A DNA stretch of 49,857 nucleotides from an uncultured Clostridium sp. (GTDB lineage Bacteria; Bacillota; Clostridia; Clostridiales; Clostridiaceae). The stretch covers positions 1 through 49,857 of the forward strand of contig NZ_CAAGHK010000035.1 in the NCBI RefSeq assembly GCF_900769625.1, written 5' to 3'. The position numbers and the translations under genes are program-made. Position 1 is the first letter of the stretch, and every line of letters begins with the position of its first letter. Of the stretch, positions 7,532 to 15,562 are shown piece after piece. A model generated the notes under the pieces. It was given only the letters and a program-made list of their open reading frames with translations, was not told the origin of the DNA and searched no databases.

Positions 7532-7561
7532 TAATATTAGTTTATAAAGTCAGCATAAATT
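7532..7561 (+). promoter_or_regulatory. Putative sigma-E-type promoter
   Basis: TAATATT (7532-7538) fits the sigma-E -35 pattern kmATATT, followed after 15 bp by CATAAATT (7554-7561), close to the -10 pattern CATACAmT. It is 17 bp before the ATG at 7578. Confidence 0.4.
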
Positions 7562-7577
7562 AGAAGTAGGTGTTTTG

Positions 7578-8711
7578 ATGAAGAGTAAAATAAAATATTG
7601 GATAATATTCTTATTTATTTTAGCAGTTGTAATTTTGAGCATTAATTTAAATAAGCCGGATAAAGAGCAGGTTCTTAGAGGGAAAATAGAGATAATTGCT
7701 TATGAGAGCACATATGATTATTTAGTTGAATGTGCAGATAAATTTATGGAATTAAATGATAAGACAGATGTAATAGTAAAGAAAATATACGATAAAGATG
7801 AAATATTAGAGGAAATAAATAATAATAAAATAACATATATAGCACAGATAAACAGGAGTGATTTTGATTCAATAGAATTAGAGAAGTCTAATTATCTTGA
7901 AGAACAGGATAACATATTAAATAATTATTCTAAAAACTTTGCGAAGTATAGATTAGGACAGGTAAAATATGATGATAATTCTATTGGTATTCCTTTTTTA
8001 TCAAGGCCGCTTGCATTATATGTAAGAGAAGATATGCTTGAACAATATGGATATAGCAGAGAAGAAATGAATACCTGGGATGATGTTATAAAAATAGGAA
8101 TGGATATATATGAAAAGAGCAAAGGAAAAGTAAGGATACTGAATGCTACAGGGCAGGATTATGATGATCTTGTATCTTTGCTTATAATGGAATACATGAG
8201 TAAGGATTCTGATAAAGAGCATGTAAAATCACAAGTATCAGCTATGCTTGATGCCTTAAATAATAAGAATATATTAAACTTATATGATGGTGGAGAATTT
8301 TTATGTAGAATATCATCAATTAATGCTATAAAAGAAATTGCAGCAATAGATGTTGAATGTACTTGGAGTGTGGGAAATGTACCAAGCATTTCTCATGGAA
8401 CAAGTAAATTCTATGGAAATGAAGGAGATAATCTTGTAGTATTAAATTATATTACTGAAAATAATAAACTTGCGGAAAAATTCATAACATATGTTATGAC
8501 TAATAATTCTGATGCAGTTAACTATGTGGCACAGGGAAAGTTTTTCTCAAGCTATCTATATACTTATAAAAATAAGGATATTGAAATTATGCCTAAAAAC
8601 TTTGTTGGAAACAGTCCTTTAGTAATTTTAGACAATATTGAGGAGAAGGCTAATTCTATTGATGATTATTCTGAGTATATTAATATTAAGAATGATATAT
8701 TAGACAGCTAA
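7578..8711 (+). CDS. Membrane-tethered extracellular solute-binding protein (sugar-binding, family 1 type), orphan
   Basis: The 377-residue protein has an N-terminal hydrophobic segment (about 6-25) without a lipobox cysteine, so it is probably an uncleaved membrane anchor. The rest follows the ABC sugar-binding-protein pattern: IEIIAYESTYDYLVECADKF, then IGIPFLSRPLALYVREDML, TWDDVIKIGMDIYEK, and a final LAEKFITYVMTNNSDAVNYV helix region. No permease or ATPase gene adjoins it. A TTG one codon upstream could also start the gene; I chose the ATG at 7578, 5 nt after AGGTG. A sigma-E-like promoter lies just upstream, so mother-cell expression is possible. The ligand is unknown, and a sensory or structural role is as likely as transport. 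Confidence 0.75.
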   Translation: MKSKIKYWIIFLFILAVVILSINLNKPDKEQVLRGKIEIIAYESTYDYLVECADKFMELNDKTDVIVKKIYDKDEILEEINNNKITYIAQINRSDFDSIELEKSNYLEEQDNILNNYSKNFAKYRLGQVKYDDNSIGIPFLSRPLALYVREDMLEQYGYSREEMNTWDDVIKIGMDIYEKSKGKVRILNATGQDYDDLVSLLIMEYMSKDSDKEHVKSQVSAMLDALNNKNILNLYDGGEFLCRISSINAIKEIAAIDVECTWSVGNVPSISHGTSKFYGNEGDNLVVLNYITENNKLAEKFITYVMTNNSDAVNYVAQGKFFSSYLYTYKNKDIEIMPKNFVGNSPLVILDNIEEKANSIDDYSEYINIKNDILDS

Positions 8712-8760
8712 AGAGAAAGTTATTTTTGGAGGAGATTACAGGATAAAAATTATTTTAAGG

Positions 8761-8823
8761 AAAGAAGTAGTCAGATATAAAATGAACTGTTACTAATTCA
8801 TTTTATACCTGACTATTTCTTTT
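8761..8823. terminator. Long bidirectional terminator between convergent genes
   Basis: The arm AAAGAAGTAGTCAGATATAA... (8761-8786) pairs, with a few mismatches, with the arm ending ...TGACTATTTCTTT (8798-8823). It separates the rightward solute-binding protein gene from the leftward glycosyltransferase gene. Confidence 0.75.
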
Positions 8824-8843
8824 TAGTAGTATTTTCAAGTATT

Positions 8844-9974
8844 TTACAGAGAAAGGGAATCGATGATAGATTTATATGCGGATAATGTTTTCTCAGCAGT
8901 TTTCTTCCACGTAAAGTTCAAGCTGTTTTTATATCCTTTTTCAGAAAGCTCTTCTCTTAAATTTTTATCATTTAACAGCCTTACAAGTGCATTTTCAAGA
9001 TCACTTTCATCATATGGATTTATCAGTATGGAAGAATTGCATGTTACCTCAGGAATTGAGGTCAGGTTTGAAGTAATTACAGGCGCTTTACAGCTCATTG
9101 CTTCAAGGGGAGGAAGTCCGAATCCTTCATAGAAAGAAGGGTATACAAAAGCTTCACAGCCACTATATAAAATGGGAAGTATATCTTCATCAATATATCC
9201 GCAGAAAGCAATCGTATCAGAAAGATTGTTATTTTTTACAAAATCATAAAGTATTTTTCCTTCATCTTTAAGTGAACCTGCAAGCAGCAGTGTATAGGGT
9301 TCGTTTAAACTGCTATAACAATTCTTAAATGCATTTATAAGACCACGGGCATTTTTCCTTGAACTGAATCCACCGATATAAAGTATATATGGAGTATCAA
9401 TGTTATATGCTTTTTTTACATAAAGTTTTGAGGAAGCCTTATCCAGGGGCTTGAATTTTGAATTAGCTGCCAATGGAGTAACATATATTTTATCTTCAGG
9501 ATAGGAACTAAAAAATTTTAATATATCTTTTTTTGAATACTCAGACACTGTAATTATTCCTGCTGAATTAGATATTATATTAGGCATATCTCTTAAAAAG
9601 CGTTCCAGATAGCCTTTACCGACAGTTTCAGGCATCAAATATGGTATTAGATCATGAATAGTAACTACTGTTGGTATGTCAACATCATAATTTAAGCCTA
9701 TCCCATTTTGGGGAATGTGATATAGATCAACATTTGAATCTTTGATTTTAGATGGAAAATAATACTTTTCATAAAAACTTCCATGGCGTCCCGAAGAAAA
9801 AAATATTTCGCTATTACTGCTGTTAAAATTCTCATTCAGTTCACCTGAACAGAATAAAAGAAATTTATAGGAGGATTTGATATTAATCATTTCTGTGATC
9901 AAATTATTAGTGTATGTTCCGATTCCGGTACCATTGTATAAGTCAGCACCTCTTGCATCTATGGCAATTTTCAT
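8844..9974 (-). CDS. GT4-family glycosyltransferase (CotSA-like)
   Basis: The protein has 376 residues in two Rossmann-like domains (GT-B fold). Family marks are RGADLYNGTGIGTYTNNL near the N-terminus, the TVVTIHDLIPYLMPETV segment, VLYIGGFSSRKN-type text at the start of the second domain, and the retaining GT4 EX7E motif in YPSFYEGFGLPPLEAMSC. It has no signal peptide and is cytosolic. The divergent neighbour at 10119 is a CotS-family gene. B. subtilis pairs CotS with CotSA, also a GT4 enzyme, in the spore coat, so a role in making a spore surface glycan is likely but inferred. The ATG follows GAGGTG. A CATACACTA (minus strand, 10021-10013) resembles a mother-cell -10 box. It is closely related to the gene at 13107-14228. 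Confidence 0.85.
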   Translation of the reverse strand: MKIAIDARGADLYNGTGIGTYTNNLITEMINIKSSYKFLLFCSGELNENFNSSNSEIFFSSGRHGSFYEKYYFPSKIKDSNVDLYHIPQNGIGLNYDVDIPTVVTIHDLIPYLMPETVGKGYLERFLRDMPNIISNSAGIITVSEYSKKDILKFFSSYPEDKIYVTPLAANSKFKPLDKASSKLYVKKAYNIDTPYILYIGGFSSRKNARGLINAFKNCYSSLNEPYTLLLAGSLKDEGKILYDFVKNNNLSDTIAFCGYIDEDILPILYSGCEAFVYPSFYEGFGLPPLEAMSCKAPVITSNLTSIPEVTCNSSILINPYDESDLENALVRLLNDKNLREELSEKGYKNSLNFTWKKTAEKTLSAYKSIIDSLSL

Positions 9975-10062
9975 ATGAACACCTCAATAAACACATATAT
10001 ACTATAGAATATTAGTGTATGTTATTTTTTGTGATAGGGGTATTTGAATTTATTAATAAATC

Positions 10063-10090
10063 ACAATAAATTATTTTATTACATATAATA
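10063..10090 (+). promoter_or_regulatory. Putative sigma-K-type promoter for the CotS-family gene
   Basis: AC (10063-10064), a 17-bp spacer, and CATATAATA (10082-10090), 28 bp before the ATG. Spacing and sequence match the sites at 7034 and 15502. Confidence 0.5.
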
Positions 10091-10118
10091 AGGCAAATAA
10101 TACTTATCGGGAATTTTT

Positions 10119-11135
10119 ATGGATGATAGTAATGATATGATTAAAATCAAAAAATTTATTGAGGAAAATTACAATCTAGCTATAGTGAAAATCGAAAAGA
10201 TAAAAAATAGTTATAAAGTGATTACTTCAAATGGCGTATATTCTTTAAAGACTATTAAATATGAATTTCCTCATTTTTACTTTATCTTATCTGCAATAAA
10301 ACATCTTCAGAAAAATGGTTTTAGAGATATTCCAGAGTTTATTTTAAATAATAAAGGAACAGAATTTGGGATTATGGAAGGAAAATATGTTTATTTAACA
10401 GACTGGATTCCATCAAGATTGAGCAATTTTGATAATCCTATTGAACTTTCCTTAGTAGCTATAGAGCTGGCAAAACTGCATAAGGCAAGCTCTGGGTTTA
10501 ACATTGATGAAAAAATGAATCCAAGGATAGGATGGTTTTCATGGGAAAAGGTTTTTGAAACAAGGAAAAATGAGATACTTGATTTTCAAAATAGAATATA
10601 TCAGAAAGCTGAAAAATCGGATTTTGATCGCTTATATTTAGAAAATATAGATAAAGAAATAAAAGTGGCAGAAAGAAGTATTGAAGGATTAAGAAAAAAT
10701 AACTATCTAGATATTATGGGAAAAGAAGTTTTCAGGCGTGGTTTCTGTCATCATGATTATGCACATCATAACATACTGGTAGACAGGAGAGGAAAATTCA
10801 AAATAATTGATTTTGATTACTGTATACTGGATTCTCATCTGCATGATGTTTCTTCACTGCTAATAAGGTCTATGAAAAATGGGAAATGGAGCATTAGAAA
10901 AGCTGATTTGATTTTATATTCATATGAAAAATTATTTGAAATAGGCAAAAATGAACTTCCTATAATGAGAGAGTTTATAAGATTTCCTCAGGCCTTCTGG
11001 CAGCTTGGAATCCAGGTTTATTGGGAACAGCAGCCATGGGGTGAAGAATTTTTTAAGAATAAGCTTGAAAAATATCTTGAAGACAGAGAAGACAGAGATG
11101 AATTCATTGATTCTTATTTTGAAGGAGGAGATTAA
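10119..11135 (+). CDS. CotS-family spore coat kinase-like protein (copy 1)
   Basis: The protein has 338 residues in the aminoglycoside-phosphotransferase/choline-kinase-like fold of CotS. The N-lobe has VKIEKIKNSYKVITSNGVYSLKTI, where the Lys after the strand would bind ATP. The catalytic loop is CHHDYAHHNIL, of H-x-D-x4-N type, and the metal-binding motif is KIIDFDY. The C-terminal helices end in a run typical of the family. CotS proteins localise to the Bacillus coat; their substrate is unknown, and the fold suggests small-molecule or sugar phosphorylation. The ribosome binding site is weak (CGGGA), and the start is supported mainly by family length and the sigma-K-like promoter. The next CotS-like gene starts at its stop codon. 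Confidence 0.85.
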   Translation: MDDSNDMIKIKKFIEENYNLAIVKIEKIKNSYKVITSNGVYSLKTIKYEFPHFYFILSAIKHLQKNGFRDIPEFILNNKGTEFGIMEGKYVYLTDWIPSRLSNFDNPIELSLVAIELAKLHKASSGFNIDEKMNPRIGWFSWEKVFETRKNEILDFQNRIYQKAEKSDFDRLYLENIDKEIKVAERSIEGLRKNNYLDIMGKEVFRRGFCHHDYAHHNILVDRRGKFKIIDFDYCILDSHLHDVSSLLIRSMKNGKWSIRKADLILYSYEKLFEIGKNELPIMREFIRFPQAFWQLGIQVYWEQQPWGEEFFKNKLEKYLEDREDRDEFIDSYFEGGD

Positions 11136-11886
11136 AATAAATGAATTATCGCTTAATGAATATTTTGAATCAAAAGGAATAGTTGTTATTGGAAAATATT
11201 TTGCATATAGTAATGATTTCAGTAGAAAGTCATGTGAAAATCAAATAAATACGATGGTGGAGTTGCATAAATTGCTGGCAAATTGTAAGTTTAATAATTT
11301 GACCAGGTTTGGTAGTACCATAGGCAAAGAAATTGAAGACTATAAAGTACAATTGAAAAAGATACAACGCGATTATAAGATACTTTTTGATAAAGATACA
11401 AAAAAAGATGTAGAAAAATTATTTCTTTTGGAAGGAAAGAGAATGATTGATAAGGCAATACAGGCAGTTGATTATATATGCAGCAATGGATATCTGGATA
11501 TCATAAGGAGAAGTATGAACAGAGAAGAAATATGTATAGGAAGAGCTGATGAAGGAAATCTCAGAAAAGCAGATGGAAAGTTTGAAATAGGTGTGATAAA
11601 AGCAATGTCCTATAATCTTGTTGAAGAAGATTTATATAAATATATCAAAAGACTTCAGAAAAAAGCAATAAAAATAGATGAAGAAGAATTTATAAGGTGT
11701 TTTGTACATCAATCTCATCTATCATTAAGCAGTATTAATTATTTAAGAGGTTTATGTACTTATCCACGGGATTTCTTTAAAACATGGGAAAAATATAAGG
11801 AAAATAAGAAGAACAAAAGCGATGAAGAATATTTAGAACTTTTGAGCAGAAGTCTTAAATATGAAAATAAGAATTTTATAAACTAA
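11098..11886 (+). CDS. Degenerate CotS-family protein (copy 2), N-lobe missing, catalytic motifs lost
   Basis: About 250-260 residues align by pattern with the C-terminal three-quarters of the neighbouring CotS proteins: VELHKLLANCKF corresponds to the LAKLHKAS helix. The catalytic-loop position reads CIGRADEGNLR instead of CHHDYAHHNIL, and the IDFDY position reads GVIKAM, so kinase activity is very unlikely. The N-terminal lobe of about 85 residues is absent. The start is unclear. A strong AAGGAGGAG at 11122-11130 points to an ATA at 11137 or to an ATG at 11141 that is in another frame and stops after 13 codons. The first upstream in-frame ATG is 11098, inside the preceding gene. It may be a pseudokinase or a gene in decay. 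Confidence 0.6.
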   Translation: MNSLILILKEEIKINELSLNEYFESKGIVVIGKYFAYSNDFSRKSCENQINTMVELHKLLANCKFNNLTRFGSTIGKEIEDYKVQLKKIQRDYKILFDKDTKKDVEKLFLLEGKRMIDKAIQAVDYICSNGYLDIIRRSMNREEICIGRADEGNLRKADGKFEIGVIKAMSYNLVEEDLYKYIKRLQKKAIKIDEEEFIRCFVHQSHLSLSSINYLRGLCTYPRDFFKTWEKYKENKKNKSDEEYLELLSRSLKYENKNFIN

Positions 11887-11926
11887 AACTCATGTAATAT
11901 CCATAAGTCAATGTGGAGGGAATAAA

Positions 11927-12961
11927 ATGAATAAAATAAGATATTCAGAAAGAGAATATTTATGCTATTATGATCTTAGTCTTGATTTTTTTAATGCAGT
12001 AGGTGTAAAAGTAAAAGATATAATTCCTTTGAGAAAGGTTTTTCTTTTATCAACCGATGAAGGAAATAAGATATTGAAAAGAGTTAATTACAATGTTGAA
12101 AGAATAAAATTTATAAGTGAGTCACTGGAGTATTTAAAAAAAAGCTATAAGAATATAATTAGTTATAACAAATTAAAAAATAATTTAAACTATATAAAAT
12201 GGAAAGATGGAATTTATATAGTGATGGATATCCTTAATGGAAGGGAAGCATCTTTTTCTAATCCAGTAGAAATTGAATTATGTGCAGAGAATATTGCGTT
12301 GATGCATAATGCAGCAGAAGGAATAACAGGCTACTTAAGTGGGAAGTATAAGAAAGATTTTCGTGATCAATCATTTAAGCAGAAATTAAAAAAAGCAGTA
12401 GAAGATTTTGAATATATAAAAACTGTTGTTAATAAGTATGAGAATAAAAACGAATTTGATAAATTATTTTTAAGCAATGCAGATAAATATATTGAGGAAA
12501 TAAAAAATATAGAAAGAGATATTGATGGAAGTTCATATGAGAGTATGAGAAGTGACAATAATAATATTGTAGTCTGTCATAATGATCTTGCATACCATAA
12601 TTTTCTAATAAAAAATTCAGAAGTAAATATTATAGATTTTGATTATATGACTTTAGATTTGAGAGTATGTGATGTGGCAGATTTTCTTCTTAAAGCAGTA
12701 AAAAATTCTGCTTTTGATATTGATAAGGCTCTTTCAGCAATGAATTCTTATGAAAAAGTAAATACACTTACAAAAGAAGAGAAGGAATTGATATATATTT
12801 TTTTGAAATTTCCTAAAGATATTTATTCAATAATTACAGATTATTATTTTAAAAGAAAAAAGTGGACGTATGATGTATACCTAAGCAGGCTATCTGCAAA
12901 ATTAAATAATGAGCCATTTAGAGAAGAGTTTATAAATAATTATAAAAATTCAATAATATAA
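11927..12961 (+). CDS. CotS-family spore coat kinase-like protein (copy 3)
   Basis: This is a full-length relative of 344 residues. The N-lobe segment KVFLLSTDEGNKILKRVNY corresponds to the ATP-binding strand pair, the catalytic loop is VCHNDLAYHNFLI, with HxD and Asn kept, and the metal motif is NIIDFDY. It is more divergent and more AT-rich in codon choice than copies 1 and 4. The ATG follows GGAGGG by 6 nt. It lies 40 bp after the degenerate copy with no terminator between, so copies 1-3 probably form one transcript that ends at the hairpin at 13053. Its function is presumed to be spore coat-associated phosphotransfer; the substrate is unknown. Confidence 0.82.
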   Translation: MNKIRYSEREYLCYYDLSLDFFNAVGVKVKDIIPLRKVFLLSTDEGNKILKRVNYNVERIKFISESLEYLKKSYKNIISYNKLKNNLNYIKWKDGIYIVMDILNGREASFSNPVEIELCAENIALMHNAAEGITGYLSGKYKKDFRDQSFKQKLKKAVEDFEYIKTVVNKYENKNEFDKLFLSNADKYIEEIKNIERDIDGSSYESMRSDNNNIVVCHNDLAYHNFLIKNSEVNIIDFDYMTLDLRVCDVADFLLKAVKNSAFDIDKALSAMNSYEKVNTLTKEEKELIYIFLKFPKDIYSIITDYYFKRKKWTYDVYLSRLSAKLNNEPFREEFINNYKNSII

Positions 12962-12999
12962 TAATATATACAGCATTTAAGAATAAATCTTTATTTAAT

Positions 13000-13042
13000 A
13001 AAAGAAATCTGCAAAGATTTCATCCACAATTGTCAATTGGAA
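13000..13042. repeat. Dispersed intergenic repeat, short copy (D)
   Basis: GAAATCT (13004-13010) pairs with AGATTTC (13015-13021), followed by CACAATTGTCAATTGG. The left part, AATAAAAGAAATCT, is shared with the copy near 31367, and the ATTGTCAATT part with the copies near 18924, 38012 and 46861. Confidence 0.5.
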
Positions 13043-13052
13043 TATAGTAATT

Positions 13053-13085
13053 AAAAAAACGTTCAAATTATTTGAACGTTTTTTT
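13053..13085. terminator. Bidirectional terminator between convergent CotS and glycosyltransferase genes
   Basis: Perfect 15-bp stem AAAAAAACGTTCAAA (13053-13067) with TTTGAACGTTTTTTT (13071-13085), loop 3 nt, giving a T-run on either strand. Confidence 0.92.
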
Positions 13086-13106
13086 AGACTTCATTAAACA
13101 ATAATT

Positions 13107-14228
13107 TTAACTATTGATTATTGCATCATATGAACGAAGTGTTTCTAAAGCAGTCTTTTTCCATGAGAATCTACCACTGCGTGTCAGGCTTTTTTTAACC
13201 ATCGTCAATTTTAGAAGGCTGTTGCTCAGCACTTTAGAAATATCATATGAAAGCATATCAATATCATGAGGATCTATTAATAATGCAGATTCATAGCACA
13301 CTTCAGGCAGGGATGTTACATTAGAAGCTATTACAGGAGTACCACATGCCATAGCTTCAACAGGAGGAAGTCCAAAGCCTTCATAGAATGAAGGATAAAC
13401 AAGAACTTCAGCAGCATTGTAGAATAAAGGCATATCTTCTAATGGGATAAAATCAGTAAATATAACTTTATCATCAACATGTAGTTCCTGTGCTCTTGAT
13501 TGATATTTTTCATAAGAAGGGCCCTTTCTACCGATGATAACAAGCTTGAATGTATTTTTAAGGTTTTCAGAAAGTTTTGAATAAGCTTCTATAAGTCCGA
13601 GAATATTTTTTCTAGGACTAAATCCCCCTACATAGAGAACAAAATCTTCTTTAATTCCATATTTCCTTGTGACCAATGTTTTAGATTGTGATTTGCTTAA
13701 TGGTTTATAAATATCTTCTGCTGCAAGCGGAGTAACATATATATTATCAAGAGGAAAATTGAATTCTTTTGCAATATCATTTTTTGAGAATTCAGAAACT
13801 GTGATTATTCCATTGCAACTATCCAGTATTTTTGGAAGTTCATTATTAAATATTCTTAAGTATCTGTCGCTGACTGTTTCAGGCATCCTAAGCGGTATAA
13901 TATCATGGAGTGTAATTACTTTTTTACACGATATATTATCAGATAATCCTACTCCATTTTGAGGGACATGGTAAAGTTCTATATCTGAGTCATTTAAAAT
14001 ATTTGGAACTCGAATATCATCCCAGAAGCTATCAGAATTGACGGAGTCAACGGTTTCAATTTTAAAGTTAGAATTTAAGTTGCTTAGTGAATCACAAGGA
14101 GGCATAAATACCAAATAATCATTTATGCTGTCAACGCTGTTAAGGTTTCGAATAAGCTCATGAGTATATGTTCCTATTCCAGTACCACGATACCACTTTG
14201 CAGCTCTGCCATCTATTCCTACTTTCAT
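13107..14228 (-). CDS. GT4-family glycosyltransferase (CotSA-like), second copy
   Basis: This 373-residue GT-B enzyme is clearly paralogous to the one at 8844-9974. Shared text includes RGTGIGTYTHELIRNL, LYHVPQNGVGL, the VITLHDIIPLRMPETVS segment and YPSFYEGFGLPPVEAMAC with the two glutamates of the GT4 EX7E motif. It is cytosolic, with no signal peptide. The gene is divergent from the CotS copy at 14337, which repeats the arrangement at 8844/10119. The ATG follows GGAAGG by 7 nt. It probably transfers a sugar to a spore surface polymer or coat component; donor and acceptor are unknown. Confidence 0.85.
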   Translation of the reverse strand: MKVGIDGRAAKWYRGTGIGTYTHELIRNLNSVDSINDYLVFMPPCDSLSNLNSNFKIETVDSVNSDSFWDDIRVPNILNDSDIELYHVPQNGVGLSDNISCKKVITLHDIIPLRMPETVSDRYLRIFNNELPKILDSCNGIITVSEFSKNDIAKEFNFPLDNIYVTPLAAEDIYKPLSKSQSKTLVTRKYGIKEDFVLYVGGFSPRKNILGLIEAYSKLSENLKNTFKLVIIGRKGPSYEKYQSRAQELHVDDKVIFTDFIPLEDMPLFYNAAEVLVYPSFYEGFGLPPVEAMACGTPVIASNVTSLPEVCYESALLIDPHDIDMLSYDISKVLSNSLLKLTMVKKSLTRSGRFSWKKTALETLRSYDAIINS

Positions 14229-14336
14229 TTAGAAATCCTTCCATAGTATTTATCATACTGTATTATATTAAAAGAACATAAAAAATGTTAATAAAAGAAT
14301 AAATATCCACATATAAATATACAGGAGGTGAGAAAT

Positions 14337-15335
14337 ATGATGAGGGAGTTTGAAATAGAAAGACAATTTAACATTAAGATAGAAAAGATTAAGGCAAACA
14401 AAGGTGTTTACTATCTTAAAACTGATAAAGGAGAAAGATGTTTGAAGAAAATAAATTACGGACCACAGAAGCTACTATTTGTTTATGGTGCTAAGGAGCA
14501 TTTAAGAAAAAATGGATTCAGTAATTTAGATAAATATTTTTTGAACATAGATGGAGAGCCATATGCTTTAGTAAATGAGGACTTGTATACTTTATCAGAA
14601 TGGTTAGATGGTAAAGAGTGTGACTTTCATAATATAGAAGAGGTGAAAATAGCAGCAAAGACATTGGCAGATCTGCATGAAGCATCTAAGGGATATGATC
14701 CGCCTGAAAATTCAAAATTAAAGAGTGATCTTGGAAGATGGCCTCATTTAATGGAAAAGAGGATTAAATCATTAGATAAAATGCGTGATATGGTCAGAAA
14801 GAAGAATATAAAAAACGATTTTGACCTCATTTATCTTCAATCAATGGAATTTTACAAGGAAATAGGAAAAAAGGCATTGCAGACATTGAAAGAATCTGAT
14901 TACTATGAATTATGTATGATTGCAGAAAATGAAAAGAGTTTTTGTCATCACGATTTTACTTACCACAATATAATAATAGGTGAGAATAAAGATGTACATG
15001 TAATAGATTTTGATTACTGCAAGAGGGAAGTAAGAACTTTTGATATAAGTAATTTTATGATAAAGGTATTAAAGAGAGTAGATTGGAATCTTGATTTTGC
15101 AGTGGCAATAATAGATACCTATAATTCAGTTTCAAAACTTAGAGATGAAGAATATAAGGTATTATATTCTTATCTTCAATTTCCACAAAGATATTGGAGA
15201 CTAGCTAACAGATATTATTATAATGAAGTTAACTGGGGGCAGAATACTTTTGCAGGCAAACTAAGTTCAATAATAAATGAGCAGGAAAAGTATCTTCAAT
15301 TCTTAGATAAATTTAAAAATTATTATAAGTTATGA
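14337..15335 (+). CDS. CotS-family spore coat kinase-like protein (copy 4)
   Basis: The protein has 332 residues and is full length. The N-lobe reads KANKGVYYLKTDKGERCLKKI, the catalytic loop is FCHHDFTYHNIII, and the metal motif is HVIDFDYC, all as in functional CotS relatives. Of the two adjacent ATG codons I chose 14337, which sits 6 nt after AGGAGGTG. A GTG at 14328 lies within that ribosome binding site and is unlikely. The gene is divergent from the second GT4 gene and ends at a 15-bp hairpin. A CATACTGTA (14254-14262) resembles a sigma-K -10 box, but no AC lies at the right distance. Confidence 0.86.
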   Translation: MMREFEIERQFNIKIEKIKANKGVYYLKTDKGERCLKKINYGPQKLLFVYGAKEHLRKNGFSNLDKYFLNIDGEPYALVNEDLYTLSEWLDGKECDFHNIEEVKIAAKTLADLHEASKGYDPPENSKLKSDLGRWPHLMEKRIKSLDKMRDMVRKKNIKNDFDLIYLQSMEFYKEIGKKALQTLKESDYYELCMIAENEKSFCHHDFTYHNIIIGENKDVHVIDFDYCKREVRTFDISNFMIKVLKRVDWNLDFAVAIIDTYNSVSKLRDEEYKVLYSYLQFPQRYWRLANRYYYNEVNWGQNTFAGKLSSIINEQEKYLQFLDKFKNYYKL

Positions 15336-15346
15336 TTTATTTATAG

Positions 15347-15389
15347 AAATCCTTATTGATATTATTAGTAATGCTATCAATAGGGATTT
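15347..15389 (+). terminator. Intrinsic terminator of CotS copy 4
   Basis: Stem AAATCCTTATTGATA (15347-15361) with TATCAATAGGGATTT (15375-15389), one T-G wobble, followed by T-rich sequence. Confidence 0.85.
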
Positions 15390-15501
15390 TTATATTTGCC
15401 TATATATTTATAATTAAGATTTATGAAACTATTAGTTAAGGTTTGATGAGTGTGAAGTGAATGAGGATATTAAACTTTTTATTTATCATAGATTTTATGA
15501 A

Positions 15502-15529
15502 ACTTTTTCATATTGAAATCCATACTATA
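15502..15529 (+). promoter_or_regulatory. Putative sigma-K-type promoter of yabG
   Basis: AC (15502-15503), a 17-bp spacer and CATACTATA (15521-15529). B. subtilis yabG is known to be transcribed by sigma-K, which supports the reading. Confidence 0.6.
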
Positions 15530-15562
15530 AAAATATACTAATAATAACATATGGAGAAAGTA

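Noticed and set aside
8725..8760. Orphan GGAGGAG after the solute-binding protein gene as the start of a small gene
   Set aside because: No ATG, GTG or TTG at a usable distance opens more than a few codons before the terminator.
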